From Nostoc sp. NMS2 (lineage in GTDB: Bacteria > Cyanobacteriota > Cyanobacteriia > Cyanobacteriales > Nostocaceae): a DNA stretch of 64,000 bases. Of the stretch, positions 34,481 to 42,821 are shown piece by piece. The number at the start of each line of letters is the position of its first letter. Positions within the stretch are counted from its first letter, which is position 1. A model generated the notes under the pieces. That model was not told the DNA's origin. It saw only the letters and a program-made list of their open reading frames with translations, and ran no database searches. A program made the position numbers and the translations under genes. The stretch covers positions 1-64,000 of the forward strand of contig NZ_JABXKH010000178.1 in assembly GCF_017115105.1 (NCBI RefSeq). The letters run 5' to 3'.

Positions 34481-35992
34481 ATGTATTGCGACTACCTCAT
34501 CCAAATCCTGACTGCCCGTGTATATGATGTTGCCCAGGAAACACCACTTGAGTATGCACCAAATTTGTCTGCGCGGTTGAATAATCAACTGCTGTTGAAA
34601 CGTGAGGATATGCAGTCAGTATTTTCCTTTAAACTGCGGGGTGCTTATAACAAAATGGTGCAATTGCCACCAGATATATTAGCGCAGGGTGTAATTGCAG
34701 CGTCTGCGGGCAACCATGCTCAAGGAGTCGCCCTTGCAGCCAATCGCTTGGGAACCAAAGCAATTATCGTCATGCCAATAACCACACCTCAAGTCAAGGT
34801 GGACGCAGTTAGAATGAGGGGTGGAGCAGTCGTGTTACATGGAAACACCTACGACGATGCTTATAGCTATGCCCGTGAATTAGAAGTGGAAAAAGGTTTG
34901 ACCTTTATTCATCCCTTTGACGACCCTCATGTAATTGCTGGACAGGGAACTATCGGGATGGAAATTTTACGACAATATCAGCAACCCATCCATGCAATTT
35001 TTGTCGCAATTGGAGGTGGCGGATTGATTTCTGGGATTGGGGCTTATGTGAAACGATTGCGTCCTGAAATCAAGATTATTGGCGTTGAACCAGTAGATGC
35101 TGATGCGATGTCTCAATCGCTAAAAGCTGGACATCGGGTGCGTTTGTCTCAAGTGGGGTTATTTGCTGATGGCGTGGCAGTGCGAGAAGTAGGTGAAGAA
35201 ACCTTCCGTTTATGTCAGCAGTATGTGGATGAAATTATTCTGGTGGATACTGATGATACTTGTGCTGCGATTAAAGACGTGTTTGAGGATACGCGATCAA
35301 TTTTAGAGCCAGCCGGTGCATTAGCGATCGCAGCTGCCAAAGCCTACGCAGAACGAGAACAAATTGAGGGACAAACCTTAATTGCTGTAGCCTGTGGTGC
35401 AAACATGAATTTTGATCGTCTCCGCTTTGTGGCAGAACGCGCCCAGTTGGGCGAACGTCGGGAAGCGATCTTTGCAGTTACAATTCCTGAAGAACGGGGA
35501 AGTATTCGCCAGTTTTGTGAATGTATTGGCAACCGCAATCTTACCGAGTTTAATTATCGCATTGCCGATGAAAAAACAGCCCATATTTTTGTAGGTGTGC
35601 AAATTCAAAACCGTGCTGATGCTGCAAAGATGGTAGAAACCTTTGAAGCTCAGGGATTTGAAACCCTTGATTTAACAGACGACGAACTAACCAAATTACA
35701 TCTGCGGCACATGGTGGGTGGGCACTCTCCCCTGGCTCACAATGAATTGCTCTATCGTTTTGAGTTTCCCGAACGTCCCGGTGCATTGATGAAGTTTGTG
35801 ACTTCCATGAGTCCAGACTGGAATATTAGTCTTTTTCACTACCGCAACAACGGCGCAGATTACGGACGAATCGTTGTTGGTATCCAGGTTCCTCCTTACG
35901 AGATGGAAGAGTGGCAAGCTTTCCTCGACAACCTGGGTTATCGCTATTGGGATGAGAATAAAAATCCGGCATACAAGCTGTTTTTGGGATAG
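34481..35992 (+). CDS. ilvA: Threonine ammonia-lyase, biosynthetic
   Basis: This PLP enzyme makes 2-oxobutanoate from threonine, the first step to isoleucine. The PLP lysine sits in SVFSFKLRGAYNK (about residue 52). The phosphate-binding glycines are in IGGGGLISG, and SAGNHAQGVA is the substrate Asn loop. The C-terminal ~170 residues carry two ACT-like domains (EERGSIRQFCECIG and PERPGALMKFVTSM), so it should be feedback-inhibited by isoleucine. I start at the ATG at 34481, 503 residues; a TTG three codons upstream is unlikely. Together with thrC at 62 kb it belongs to the aspartate-derived amino-acid pathways, but it is unlinked. Confidence 0.94.
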   Translation: MYCDYLIQILTARVYDVAQETPLEYAPNLSARLNNQLLLKREDMQSVFSFKLRGAYNKMVQLPPDILAQGVIAASAGNHAQGVALAANRLGTKAIIVMPITTPQVKVDAVRMRGGAVVLHGNTYDDAYSYARELEVEKGLTFIHPFDDPHVIAGQGTIGMEILRQYQQPIHAIFVAIGGGGLISGIGAYVKRLRPEIKIIGVEPVDADAMSQSLKAGHRVRLSQVGLFADGVAVREVGEETFRLCQQYVDEIILVDTDDTCAAIKDVFEDTRSILEPAGALAIAAAKAYAEREQIEGQTLIAVACGANMNFDRLRFVAERAQLGERREAIFAVTIPEERGSIRQFCECIGNRNLTEFNYRIADEKTAHIFVGVQIQNRADAAKMVETFEAQGFETLDLTDDELTKLHLRHMVGGHSPLAHNELLYRFEFPERPGALMKFVTSMSPDWNISLFHYRNNGADYGRIVVGIQVPPYEMEEWQAFLDNLGYRYWDENKNPAYKLFLG

Positions 35993-36084
35993 GCGAGGGG
36001 AAGGGAGCAGAGGGGAAAGAGTAATTTTGTATTCTCCCCCTTGCCCCCTGCTTCCCTGCCCCCTGCCTCTTTCCCAATGCCCAT

Positions 36085-37107
36085 TTAACGAGCCTTCAAT
36101 ATCAGATTGGAGTCCCAAGTATAGAAGCCGATTTCGTTAGGAACCCTAGAGAATCTGCCTGTCCGATAGCCTCTAGATAATTCATTCAACACCTTATTTT
36201 TGATCTCTCTAATTTGCTGAGAATCTAGTTCTCCATAAATTCCGGCGATGACTTCAGCAACGCTGAAAACTTTACCTGGATTTTCTTCAAACAGAGAGGT
36301 GAGAGCATCAATTAAGAATTGACCCTCAAAGGCTTTGAGCATCGGTACTGTTTTTGCCGGCGGTACAAAATTCTTATTTTTGTTTCTAGAAGCACCATTG
36401 CGTTTACTGGGGGCTACCAAATTTAAATCCAGAGTATAACAACCTGGCTCATCGGGAATAGTTACCCAGTAATTCCTTTCTCTACCTTGGGTAAGGGAAG
36501 ATTGAACCCTACCTTTAACTACTTTGAATAAATTGGAATCTAACTCTCCATAAAGCGATCGCACGATAAAATCGATATGGCAGACGGTGCCTATCTGCTC
36601 TTGCAATAGCTGTTTGATGGCTTCCATTCGGGAGATTGCGTGATTATACTGGGGTAGCATGGGGATTTCTGCCACCCTCGTTGAACTATCGTTGTTCTCT
36701 GGGACTATCTTTGCATCTGGCGATGTAGTTGGAAGTTTTCTTTCTTTTGTATCAACAGCAGCAGAAAAGGAATTATCGATCTCAACCCGATCCGAATCTG
36801 TGGGTTCTGACTGTAGAGACTCCACCAAGTTGATTTCGTCGATGTCATCAAGGGGTGCTAAAAACAGCAGAGGGCTTTCTTGGGAAACATTTGAGGCTTC
36901 GTCAACCCCCGCCAGTCTTGATATCTGCTCGTTAGCATCAGAAAAAGACCAGTTAGACAACAACGCTTCTACATGATCGAGTTGCGATCGCGCCTGCACA
37001 AAAAGGCGTTCATACTCTTCTGTGAGGCGAGCATAATAGTCTCGTAATTCCAACAATGGGGAGAGAAAAGTGCCCGGAGGTGGTTCTAATTGTCCATTTT
37101 GAGTCAT
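36085..37107 (-). CDS. Hypothetical protein with two repeated winged-helix-like modules
   Basis: A 340-residue protein I do not recognise by name. Residues ~15-50 form a coiled coil (LLELRDYYARLTEEYERLF). Residues ~60-140 are acidic and disordered. Two homologous ~80-residue modules then follow, each of the form AI(K/D)xLL...G.VxxxxxxxxxxYGELDS...(V/I)K.(R/K)V...L..G......V(P)(D/N)E.G.YT.D.NL. The shared YGELDS and end motifs show an internal duplication, and the helix pattern suggests winged helices. The next gene upstream, 10 bases away, encodes a small zinc-ribbon protein, so the pair may form a nucleic-acid-related unit. Confidence 0.6.
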   Translation of the reverse strand: MTQNGQLEPPPGTFLSPLLELRDYYARLTEEYERLFVQARSQLDHVEALLSNWSFSDANEQISRLAGVDEASNVSQESPLLFLAPLDDIDEINLVESLQSEPTDSDRVEIDNSFSAAVDTKERKLPTTSPDAKIVPENNDSSTRVAEIPMLPQYNHAISRMEAIKQLLQEQIGTVCHIDFIVRSLYGELDSNLFKVVKGRVQSSLTQGRERNYWVTIPDEPGCYTLDLNLVAPSKRNGASRNKNKNFVPPAKTVPMLKAFEGQFLIDALTSLFEENPGKVFSVAEVIAGIYGELDSQQIREIKNKVLNELSRGYRTGRFSRVPNEIGFYTWDSNLILKAR

Positions 37108-37117
37108 AAGGCTTCAA

Positions 37118-37363
37118 TCAATTTAAATCGATGTCACTTTTGTAAGACATTGGTCTGGGTTTTGCTTTCTGAGATGTTGGTTGGGATTTCTTCGGTGCTT
37201 GGGGAGGGCGACATCTCTCACAATATAAAGGTCGAGGCCCGAACGTCTCGCGTTTTGTCAGATCGTTACACTCTTTACAGACAAACTGGAAAACACGAGT
37301 ATGAATCTGTCTTTTGTGCGCCCTGACAGTGTATTCCCTAACATCAATGAATTTACTTGCCAT
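37118..37363 (-). CDS. Small zinc-ribbon protein
   Basis: An 81-residue protein from the ATG at 37363 (MASKFIDVREY); an open frame extends ten codons further. A four-cysteine zinc site is obvious: FVCKECNDLTKRETFGP (CxxC), then LYCERCRPPQ (CxxC). The C-terminal ~25 residues are basic and proline-rich (KKSQPTSQKAKPRP). It precedes the tandem-module protein by 10 bases in the same direction, so the two are almost certainly one operon. Nucleic-acid or protein binding is the likely role of the ribbon. Confidence 0.7.
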   Translation of the reverse strand: MASKFIDVREYTVRAHKRQIHTRVFQFVCKECNDLTKRETFGPRPLYCERCRPPQAPKKSQPTSQKAKPRPMSYKSDIDLN

Positions 37364-37860
37364 AATCAGGATTGTGAATTGCCTTCGGATCAATGTCCAA
37401 TATAGCTATTCAAGCAAATCAAACTGCATCAGTGTGTGTTTATGTAGAAGTTTTATTCAAATCAGTGAATTTGACATTGAACATAAAGTACAGACGAGCA
37501 ACTTGAGAGTTAGCCATTGACTATCATCTCAGCATATAGTTGATGATCGGCAAAAACTACCACCATTCCTATGATGCTTGATTGTGAACATAATTCCCAC
37601 TGCCTATAACTAGCTGCTTTTGCCTGACGTGATGCACTTTCGATATTTTATTGATGGGAAAATCAAGTTATTACCAGTGTGTATAATTGCCAATTATATA
37701 AAGTAGACCACTTTTAAGCCCTCTTCCCCATAGTAGAGGGGTGAGGAGTAGCAAAGCAATTTATGTATAAAGAAGAACCGCCTCCCGTTTTTCAGAAGGC
37801 GGTTCTCATTGCTAATCAAAATAGAAGAGAAAGTCCAAAACTCATGAATGTTTAATTGAA
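37364..37860. other. Intergenic region with a hairpin downstream of hsp20
   Basis: A 10-bp stem agaaccgcct / aggcggttct spans 37774-37806, about 55 bases after the hsp20 stop, and may terminate it, though the T tract on the minus strand is weak. A smaller ccctctt/gagggg hairpin lies near 37719. No gene seen. Confidence 0.5.
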
Positions 37861-38358
37861 TTAACCCAGATTGATTTTGACGGCTTTATGTTTTTCTGAT
37901 TCCGCCTTCGGCAAAGTTAAGTGGAGAATACCATTTTTATACTCAGCTTGCACTTTGTCATTTTGAATTTGGGAAGGTAAGGGGATTACCCTCTGAAATT
38001 TACCATAACGGAACTCAGACCGAGTAATACCGTTTTCTTCAGTCTTGATTTCAGTCTTACGCTCACCGCTAATCAAAATTGATTCGGGAGTTGCTTCTAC
38101 ATTGATATCTTTTGCTTCTAGACCAGGTATTTCTAGTTTCAAGTGAATTGCATCATCAGTTTCTTCTAGTTCAACAGCAGGACTAAATATAAATCCAGAC
38201 CTTTCACCACCATCAGTAGTTGGGATCAATCTGTCAAACAAGCGATTCATTTGCCTTTGCAAGGTGTCGATTTCTCGGAATGGTTCCCAAGGTTCACTAT
38301 CCCGAAATGGTTCTAAACGTTCAATATCCCGGAATGGGTTCCAACGCATCAGTGCCAT
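37861..38358 (-). CDS. hspA: Small heat-shock protein, Hsp20/alpha-crystallin family
   Basis: A 165-residue chaperone that holds unfolding proteins. The alpha-crystallin domain runs from about residue 55 (SPAVELEETDDAIHLKLEIPG) to GILHLTLPKAE, and the C-terminus has KAVKINLG with an I-x-I/L-like anchoring motif. The N-terminal arm contains an imperfect duplication, RDIERLEPFRD and REIDTLQRQMN. It stands alone. Two near-identical 17-bp direct repeats lie 43-131 bases upstream of the start and are candidates for heat-responsive control. Confidence 0.93.
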   Translation of the reverse strand: MALMRWNPFRDIERLEPFRDSEPWEPFREIDTLQRQMNRLFDRLIPTTDGGERSGFIFSPAVELEETDDAIHLKLEIPGLEAKDINVEATPESILISGERKTEIKTEENGITRSEFRYGKFQRVIPLPSQIQNDKVQAEYKNGILHLTLPKAESEKHKAVKINLG

Positions 38359-38400
38359 AATTCTTACCTCTAAGATGAACTATTTAGTCTTAGAAGGCTC

Positions 38401-38489
38401 AATCTCAAGCTTCTTAGGTTGCGAACAGCCGATCAAATGAGTTGTTAAGCAATCTGAAATTGCACAAAGCTTAATCTCAAGCTTCCTAG
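38401..38489. promoter_or_regulatory. Pair of 17-bp direct repeats upstream of hspA
   Basis: aatctcaagcttcttag (38401-38417) and aatctcaagcttcctag (38473-38489) differ at one base and are spaced 72 bases apart. They are not found elsewhere in the window as far as I could see. A role as operators for heat induction is an inference from position; they do not match the CIRCE inverted repeat. Confidence 0.4.
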
Positions 38490-38628
38490 TTATTAGACTA
38501 AATCAACCTTCAAGTTGAGTAGGTTCGGTTTTATAGCAATGTGCGATCGCAATAACCGTACCTTCTAAAATGCTCACAAAAAATTAGGAAATCCTACATC
38601 CTTCTAGAGACATAACACTATTACATCT

Positions 38629-40092
38629 CTACTCCTGACTTGTAACAGGCGGTGCAGCAGGTTGCGATTGAGGTTGTGGGCGTAAACGGCGCAAAGAGTC
38701 CCGCAACTTGTTCTGGCTATTATCTCTTCGCCGCCGCCTATTTGCGGTTGGTTGTGGCTTTTGTGATGAATCGTTAGCAGTTCGCTCACGCCGGATGCGG
38801 CGTAAAGATTCTCTAGCAGTTCCTTGATTGCGATTTGTGCTAGCAGTACTTTCCCCTGTTTGAGGTTCCAATCGTCTACTAAATCCAGATATTGCTGGTC
38901 TTGTAGCTCTAGCTTCATTAGATGAAGGTGTCAACTCTCTACGCCTACGTTTTGGCGCTTCTTGTGTGGAGTTAGCAGCCGTTGTCTGTTGAGTTCTCTC
39001 TTCTGCTTCTCTTTGTCTTTTCCGTTCTTGAACTTGGCGCGATCGCCGTGAACCTTGTATGGCAAATTCAGTGGCTATTGATACCCCTTGTCTACCACCT
39101 TCTGCGGGTTTTAATTTCCACTCACGCGCTTGTCTGGCTGTTTCTTCGTCCAAATCCCGGTTTCCACTGGAGCGAGCAACCCGCACATTAGTAACATTAC
39201 CTTGTGCATCAGTATCGACAGCTACTTCTACTCTGCCTTCAACTCCTCGCCGTCTTGCCGCCTCTGGATATTTGGCATTACATTCGCGGCAGGCTGCACG
39301 ACCATTACCATTACCTGAACTGTTAATTTTTGGAGGTGTTGGCGCTATTGGCGCTGTTGCTACTGCCTGACGATTTCCTGTTTGATTGCCAATACCACTG
39401 CCAGTACCAGAGCCAATACCATTACCGATGCCACTGCCAATACCACTACCAGTGCCAATACCACTACCAGTGCCAGAGCCAATACCACCGCCAGTGCCAG
39501 TGCCAGCTCCTCCACCAGTGCCACTACCACTGCTTGTACCTACAGCAATACCACTACCTGAGCCTAAACCAACACCAGAGCCGCCACTGCCACCTCCACC
39601 ACCACTCTGAGGAGCAACAGTTGTCACAGGGATTTCTGGTTTGGGAGCAATTTCTCTATTTGCTGGCTGTGGGTTTTGAGTAGTTTGTTGTGGTTGTTGT
39701 TGAACTGGCTGTGGGTTTTGAATAGTTTGTTGCGGTTGTTGTTGAACTGGTTGAATTGTTGATCTTTCAATAAATTCTTGTACTGGTTTTTGTACTGGTG
39801 TAGTTTCTATAGATTGTTTTTGAACAACTTCAGGTTCTTTTTTGGGTTCTTCTGGAATTTTTTCAACTGATTTTTCTGGTTCCGCAGTCGGAGAATCCAC
39901 GATCGCTACTTCTATCGCTTCATCCTCTCCTTTCGGCACTCTCGTCAAATAATTACCTATGCCTGATGACAGTACGCCGATATGCAGCGCCAGTGAACCG
40001 ATCAGACTGTAAGTCAGAAAAGACTTGAGAGCCTCAACTTCTTTGGAACGTTGCTCGACAGTAATGCCAGAAAAGCTCATAGCTATTGCCAC
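38629..40092 (-). CDS. tonB: TonB-family protein with long Gly-rich linker and Arg-rich tail
   Basis: A 487-residue envelope protein. It has an N-terminal inner-membrane anchor (FLTYSLIGSLALHIGVLSSG, ~24-43) and a Pro/Gln/Glu-rich span with an exact duplicated NPQPVQQQPQQT. A ~80-residue Gly-Ser linker (GSGIGSGIGNG repeats) follows, then a TonB C-terminal domain (about 262-350: KYPEAARRRGVEGRVEVAVD, ARQAREWKLKPA). Unusually, another ~135 residues rich in Arg/Gln/Thr follow the TonB domain (RRRRELTPS, RRRRDNSQN). It is divergent from exbB-exbD, so the three form one energy-transduction set that would drive outer-membrane import or another TonB-dependent process. Confidence 0.85.
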   Translation of the reverse strand: MAIAMSFSGITVEQRSKEVEALKSFLTYSLIGSLALHIGVLSSGIGNYLTRVPKGEDEAIEVAIVDSPTAEPEKSVEKIPEEPKKEPEVVQKQSIETTPVQKPVQEFIERSTIQPVQQQPQQTIQNPQPVQQQPQQTTQNPQPANREIAPKPEIPVTTVAPQSGGGGGSGGSGVGLGSGSGIAVGTSSGSGTGGGAGTGTGGGIGSGTGSGIGTGSGIGSGIGNGIGSGTGSGIGNQTGNRQAVATAPIAPTPPKINSSGNGNGRAACRECNAKYPEAARRRGVEGRVEVAVDTDAQGNVTNVRVARSSGNRDLDEETARQAREWKLKPAEGGRQGVSIATEFAIQGSRRSRQVQERKRQREAEERTQQTTAANSTQEAPKRRRRELTPSSNEARATRPAISGFSRRLEPQTGESTASTNRNQGTARESLRRIRRERTANDSSQKPQPTANRRRRRDNSQNKLRDSLRRLRPQPQSQPAAPPVTSQE

Positions 40093-40195
40093 CTATTCTC
40101 ACTAACTTAGATATCTTAGAATGCAAGGTTACAAATATCAAGTAAACAATTAAAATTATTTGGAATATCGTTACGGAACCCTGTACTAGCAAGAA

Positions 40196-40329
40196 TATCT
40201 GGCGTTGCATATTTGCAGGATGATTTTACTATTTTTGTGGGATGGGCAACATGAGCGTCTCTTGTATTTCCGGGCGGGCAGGATGCCCACCCCACAAGAA
40301 TCATCCCTTAATTCAGCAACGCCGAATAT
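40196..40329. repeat. 134-bp foldback element with nested ccccac hairpin
   Basis: The outer arms atatctggcgttgcat... and ...cagcaacgccgaatat pair, and the inner arms include ttgtgggatgggca / gatgcccaccccacaag. The inner part matches 58694-58747 and a half-copy near 11871-11897. It lies in the tonB / exbB divergent spacer and may separate their promoters. Confidence 0.75.
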
Positions 40330-40539
40330 CTTTTTGTATCATGGTTTTTGGACAAAATTAATTTTTATTTCAATTAAATTAATTTATATAAAACGAACAA
40401 ACAATTAAATAAAAATCATGATATGCACATTTGAAAAAATTATCATTATATTTTATATTTTATTGAGAAAAAGTTTCAGTTTTGAACTAGATTCTGGTAG
40501 TCTGATTTTGTATTGTGGATGACGTGATAGAGGCACTAC

Positions 40540-41193
40540 ATGGGAATTCAGAATTTGTTTGCAGCAGGCGGTGTGGTCATGTGGCCCCTGTTGGCGTTTT
40601 CAGTATTGGGTGTGGCACTGATTATCGAACGGATCAGTTTTTGGGTACGGATTAATAAGCGTCAAAACCGGGTGGTGAGAGATGTTTTGAATCTCTACCG
40701 ACTTGATAATGTTGTCGGTGCAATGGATAAACTTCAGAAAAATGCAGATTTGCCACTCGCCCGCATTTTTCTTGCCGCTTTAGAATTGGAAGAGCCAAAT
40801 CCAGAGGAATTTCGTTTGGCGTTAGAAAGCGAATCGCAGGCTGAGATACCTGTGTTAAAACGTTTCCAAAACATTTTCGAGACAATCATTAGTCTGGCAC
40901 CACTGTTGGGTCTTCTCGGCACAGTATTAGGATTGATAGCCTCCTTTGCTTCTCTAAATCTTGGTGACGTAGGAGGTAGCAAAACGACAAATGTTACCTC
41001 TGGGATTAGTGAAGCTTTGGTATCAACAGCATCAGGATTGATAGTTGCTATATTCATACTCATGTTTGCCAATACCTTCCGGGGATTGTATCAAAGGCAA
41101 ATTGCATTAATTCAGGAGTATGGGGGACAGTTAGAATTACTCTACCGCCGTCGTTATGAAAGAGGAGAAAAAACTTATGCGTCTACCAGATGA
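40540..41193 (+). CDS. exbB: MotA/TolQ/ExbB proton channel family protein
   Basis: A 217-residue inner-membrane protein with three membrane spans: AAGGVVMWPLLAFSVLGVAL near the N-terminus, then ISLAPLLGLLGTVLGLIASF (the most conserved helix, about residues 113-132), and LVSTASGLIVAIFILMFAN. With ExbD it forms the proton-driven motor that energises TonB. The downstream exbD start lies inside the end of this gene, so the two are translationally coupled. The divergent tonB completes the set. Confidence 0.92.
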   Translation: MGIQNLFAAGGVVMWPLLAFSVLGVALIIERISFWVRINKRQNRVVRDVLNLYRLDNVVGAMDKLQKNADLPLARIFLAALELEEPNPEEFRLALESESQAEIPVLKRFQNIFETIISLAPLLGLLGTVLGLIASFASLNLGDVGGSKTTNVTSGISEALVSTASGLIVAIFILMFANTFRGLYQRQIALIQEYGGQLELLYRRRYERGEKTYASTR

Positions 41194-41578
41194 GCCAGAA
41201 CTTCCATTACAGATCAACATCGTGCCGATGATTGATGTGATTTTTGCAATTTTGACATTTTTTATCATGTCAACTCTGTTTTTAACTCGCTCAGAAGGTT
41301 TGCCAGTAAATTTACCGAAGGCCAGTACAGCGAAACAACAGCAAGTTCCCACTAAAATTACCATTACGGTAGATGACAAAGAACAGATAAGTCTGAATCG
41401 TAAACCAATTGCAGTTGATGATTTGACAGAGCAAATACGCGCTTTAGTTGGTTCTAACCCAGATGTGTTGGTGATTATTAATGCCGATGAAAAAGTTGAT
41501 TATGGTCGAGTAGTAGCGGTAATGGATCGGGTTCGTAAAGTTGAAGGGGCAAAGTTAGCGATCGCTACCCAAAAATAA
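41177..41578 (+). CDS. exbD: ExbD/TolR family biopolymer transport protein
   Basis: 133 residues from the ATG at 41177, overlapping the exbB stop by 17 bases. A gaggag Shine-Dalgarno at 41161-41166, ten bases upstream, supports this start over the ATG at 41156. A single membrane helix follows the family signature (INIVPMIDVIFAILTFFIM); its Asp is the proton-carrying residue. The periplasmic part ends NADEKVDYGRVVAVMDRV...LAIATQK, as in ExbD. Partner of the preceding ExbB. Confidence 0.92.
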   Translation: MRLPDEPELPLQINIVPMIDVIFAILTFFIMSTLFLTRSEGLPVNLPKASTAKQQQVPTKITITVDDKEQISLNRKPIAVDDLTEQIRALVGSNPDVLVIINADEKVDYGRVVAVMDRVRKVEGAKLAIATQK

Positions 41579-41702
41579 AAAGTAGAAATATTGTACATCA
41601 GAAGTTCAGAGAGTCAGGAAAATTCTATATTCTGACTCCTAACTCCTTTTTATCTAATGACTAAGTAAGTTATAGCAGTTCTCGTTCACGTGAGGTACAG
41701 CC

Positions 41703-41730
41703 GTAGGGGCAATTCATGAATTGCCCCTAC
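41703..41730. repeat. Palindrome, gtaggggcaattcatg family, copy 2
   Basis: A perfect 28-bp palindrome centred on attcatgaat; the homologous copy is at 24244-24273. Confidence 0.85.
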
Positions 41731-41796
41731 ACTTTGCGATATAATTTTGTACCGCATCTGAGTGGGAACCGCTATAGCGCGAAAAAATCAAGTTTT

Positions 41797-41877
41797 GTAG
41801 GTTGGGTGCAGCGATAGCGTAACCCAACATAAAATTTGGTGATAATGTTGGGTTGCGTTTCACTCCACCCAACCTAC
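41797..41877. repeat. Foldback element, gtaggttgggt family, copy 3
   Basis: It begins gtaggttgggtgcagcgata and ends cactccacccaacctac, with the inner pair aacccaaca / tgttgggttgcg. Together with the palindrome at 41703 it fills most of the 413-base gap between exbD and the thioesterase. Confidence 0.85.
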
Positions 41878-41991
41878 ATAAATATATCTTTTAAAAAACT
41901 CTAGGTTTCAACATAGATGAGGTTTAATGACCAATGACAAAGGACAAATGACAGCCTTAGCCAGTTTTTAATTGCGCCGACCTACTTACTA

Positions 41992-42756
41992 TCAGCTACG
42001 CTTACGCATCTGCAATTCTTGAGATATAAGTTTAAATAATAATTCTTGGTGTGAATGGATAAAAAAGTGGTCGCCGTTGAACTCATGTAATGAGAATGCA
42101 GCGATAGTCTGTTCTCTCCATGCTTGCAAAGCTTCATGACTAACGTCTTGGTCTTGCAAACCACCAAAAATAGTAATAGGAGACTCCAGTGGCTGCTTTG
42201 GAGTGTAAATATAAGTTTCTAGAACCGCAAAATCTGCCCGCAAAATCGGGAGAAATATCTGCATTAGTTCTTCGCTTTCTAGCACGGCTTTGGGTGTACC
42301 GTTAAGACTGCGTAGCTCGTCCTGCAAATCATGGTCTGATAGGATGTGGAGGGGTGGTTTGATGGGTGGCAATTGCGGAGCGCGACGAGCGGAGAAGAAA
42401 AGGTGAAAGGGAGCAAGATTATATTGAGAGCGAAGTAGACGGGTCAACTCGAAGCTAACTAATCCGCCCATACTGTGACCGAAGAAGGCGAATGGTTTGT
42501 CTAAGTATGGCATGAGAACTGGAGCGATCGCTTCCACAAGAGGTTCCAATCGCGTCAAGGGTGATGACTTAATCTGTCTTCCCCGTCCCGGATATTCCAC
42601 AGCACAGACTTCGACATTACTCGGTAGATTATTAGGCCAAGTGCGAAAAATTGCCGCGCTACCACCAGCGTAGGGGAAGCAGAATAAACGCAAGTTTGCT
42701 TGCGGATTTGGTTGGGGACAGATAACCCAGGAATTGAAGCTTGATGTAGTTGTCAT
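41992..42756 (-). CDS. Type II thioesterase (alpha/beta hydrolase)
   Basis: A 254-residue thioesterase of the kind that clears misprimed carrier proteins in nonribosomal-peptide or polyketide synthesis. It shows LRLFCFPYAGGSAAIFRTWP near the N-terminus, VCAVEYPGRGRQ, the nucleophile elbow FGHSMGGLVSFEL (Ser about residue 95), the Asp in ITIFGGLQDQDV, and the His in FNGDHFFIHSH. No synthetase gene is in the window, so it is an orphan here. Its last codons (MRKRS, about 41995-42009) run into a gctacgcttacgc repeat fragment, suggesting the C-terminus was rewritten by a repeat insertion. Confidence 0.82.
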   Translation of the reverse strand: MTTTSSFNSWVICPQPNPQANLRLFCFPYAGGSAAIFRTWPNNLPSNVEVCAVEYPGRGRQIKSSPLTRLEPLVEAIAPVLMPYLDKPFAFFGHSMGGLVSFELTRLLRSQYNLAPFHLFFSARRAPQLPPIKPPLHILSDHDLQDELRSLNGTPKAVLESEELMQIFLPILRADFAVLETYIYTPKQPLESPITIFGGLQDQDVSHEALQAWREQTIAAFSLHEFNGDHFFIHSHQELLFKLISQELQMRKRS

Positions 42757-42821
42757 AATAGAGCTTAGAGTTGGATAATACGACTTTGCTTTAATTTTTA
42801 AACATATTTACTGATAATCTT

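Noticed and set aside
39330..39683. His/Tyr/Pro-rich plus-strand frames opposite tonB
   Set aside because: They are antisense readings of the Gly-Ser linker and Pro-rich tract of TonB.
40116..40304. 62-codon minus-strand frame
   Set aside because: It is an artefact of the foldback element in the tonB/exbB spacer.
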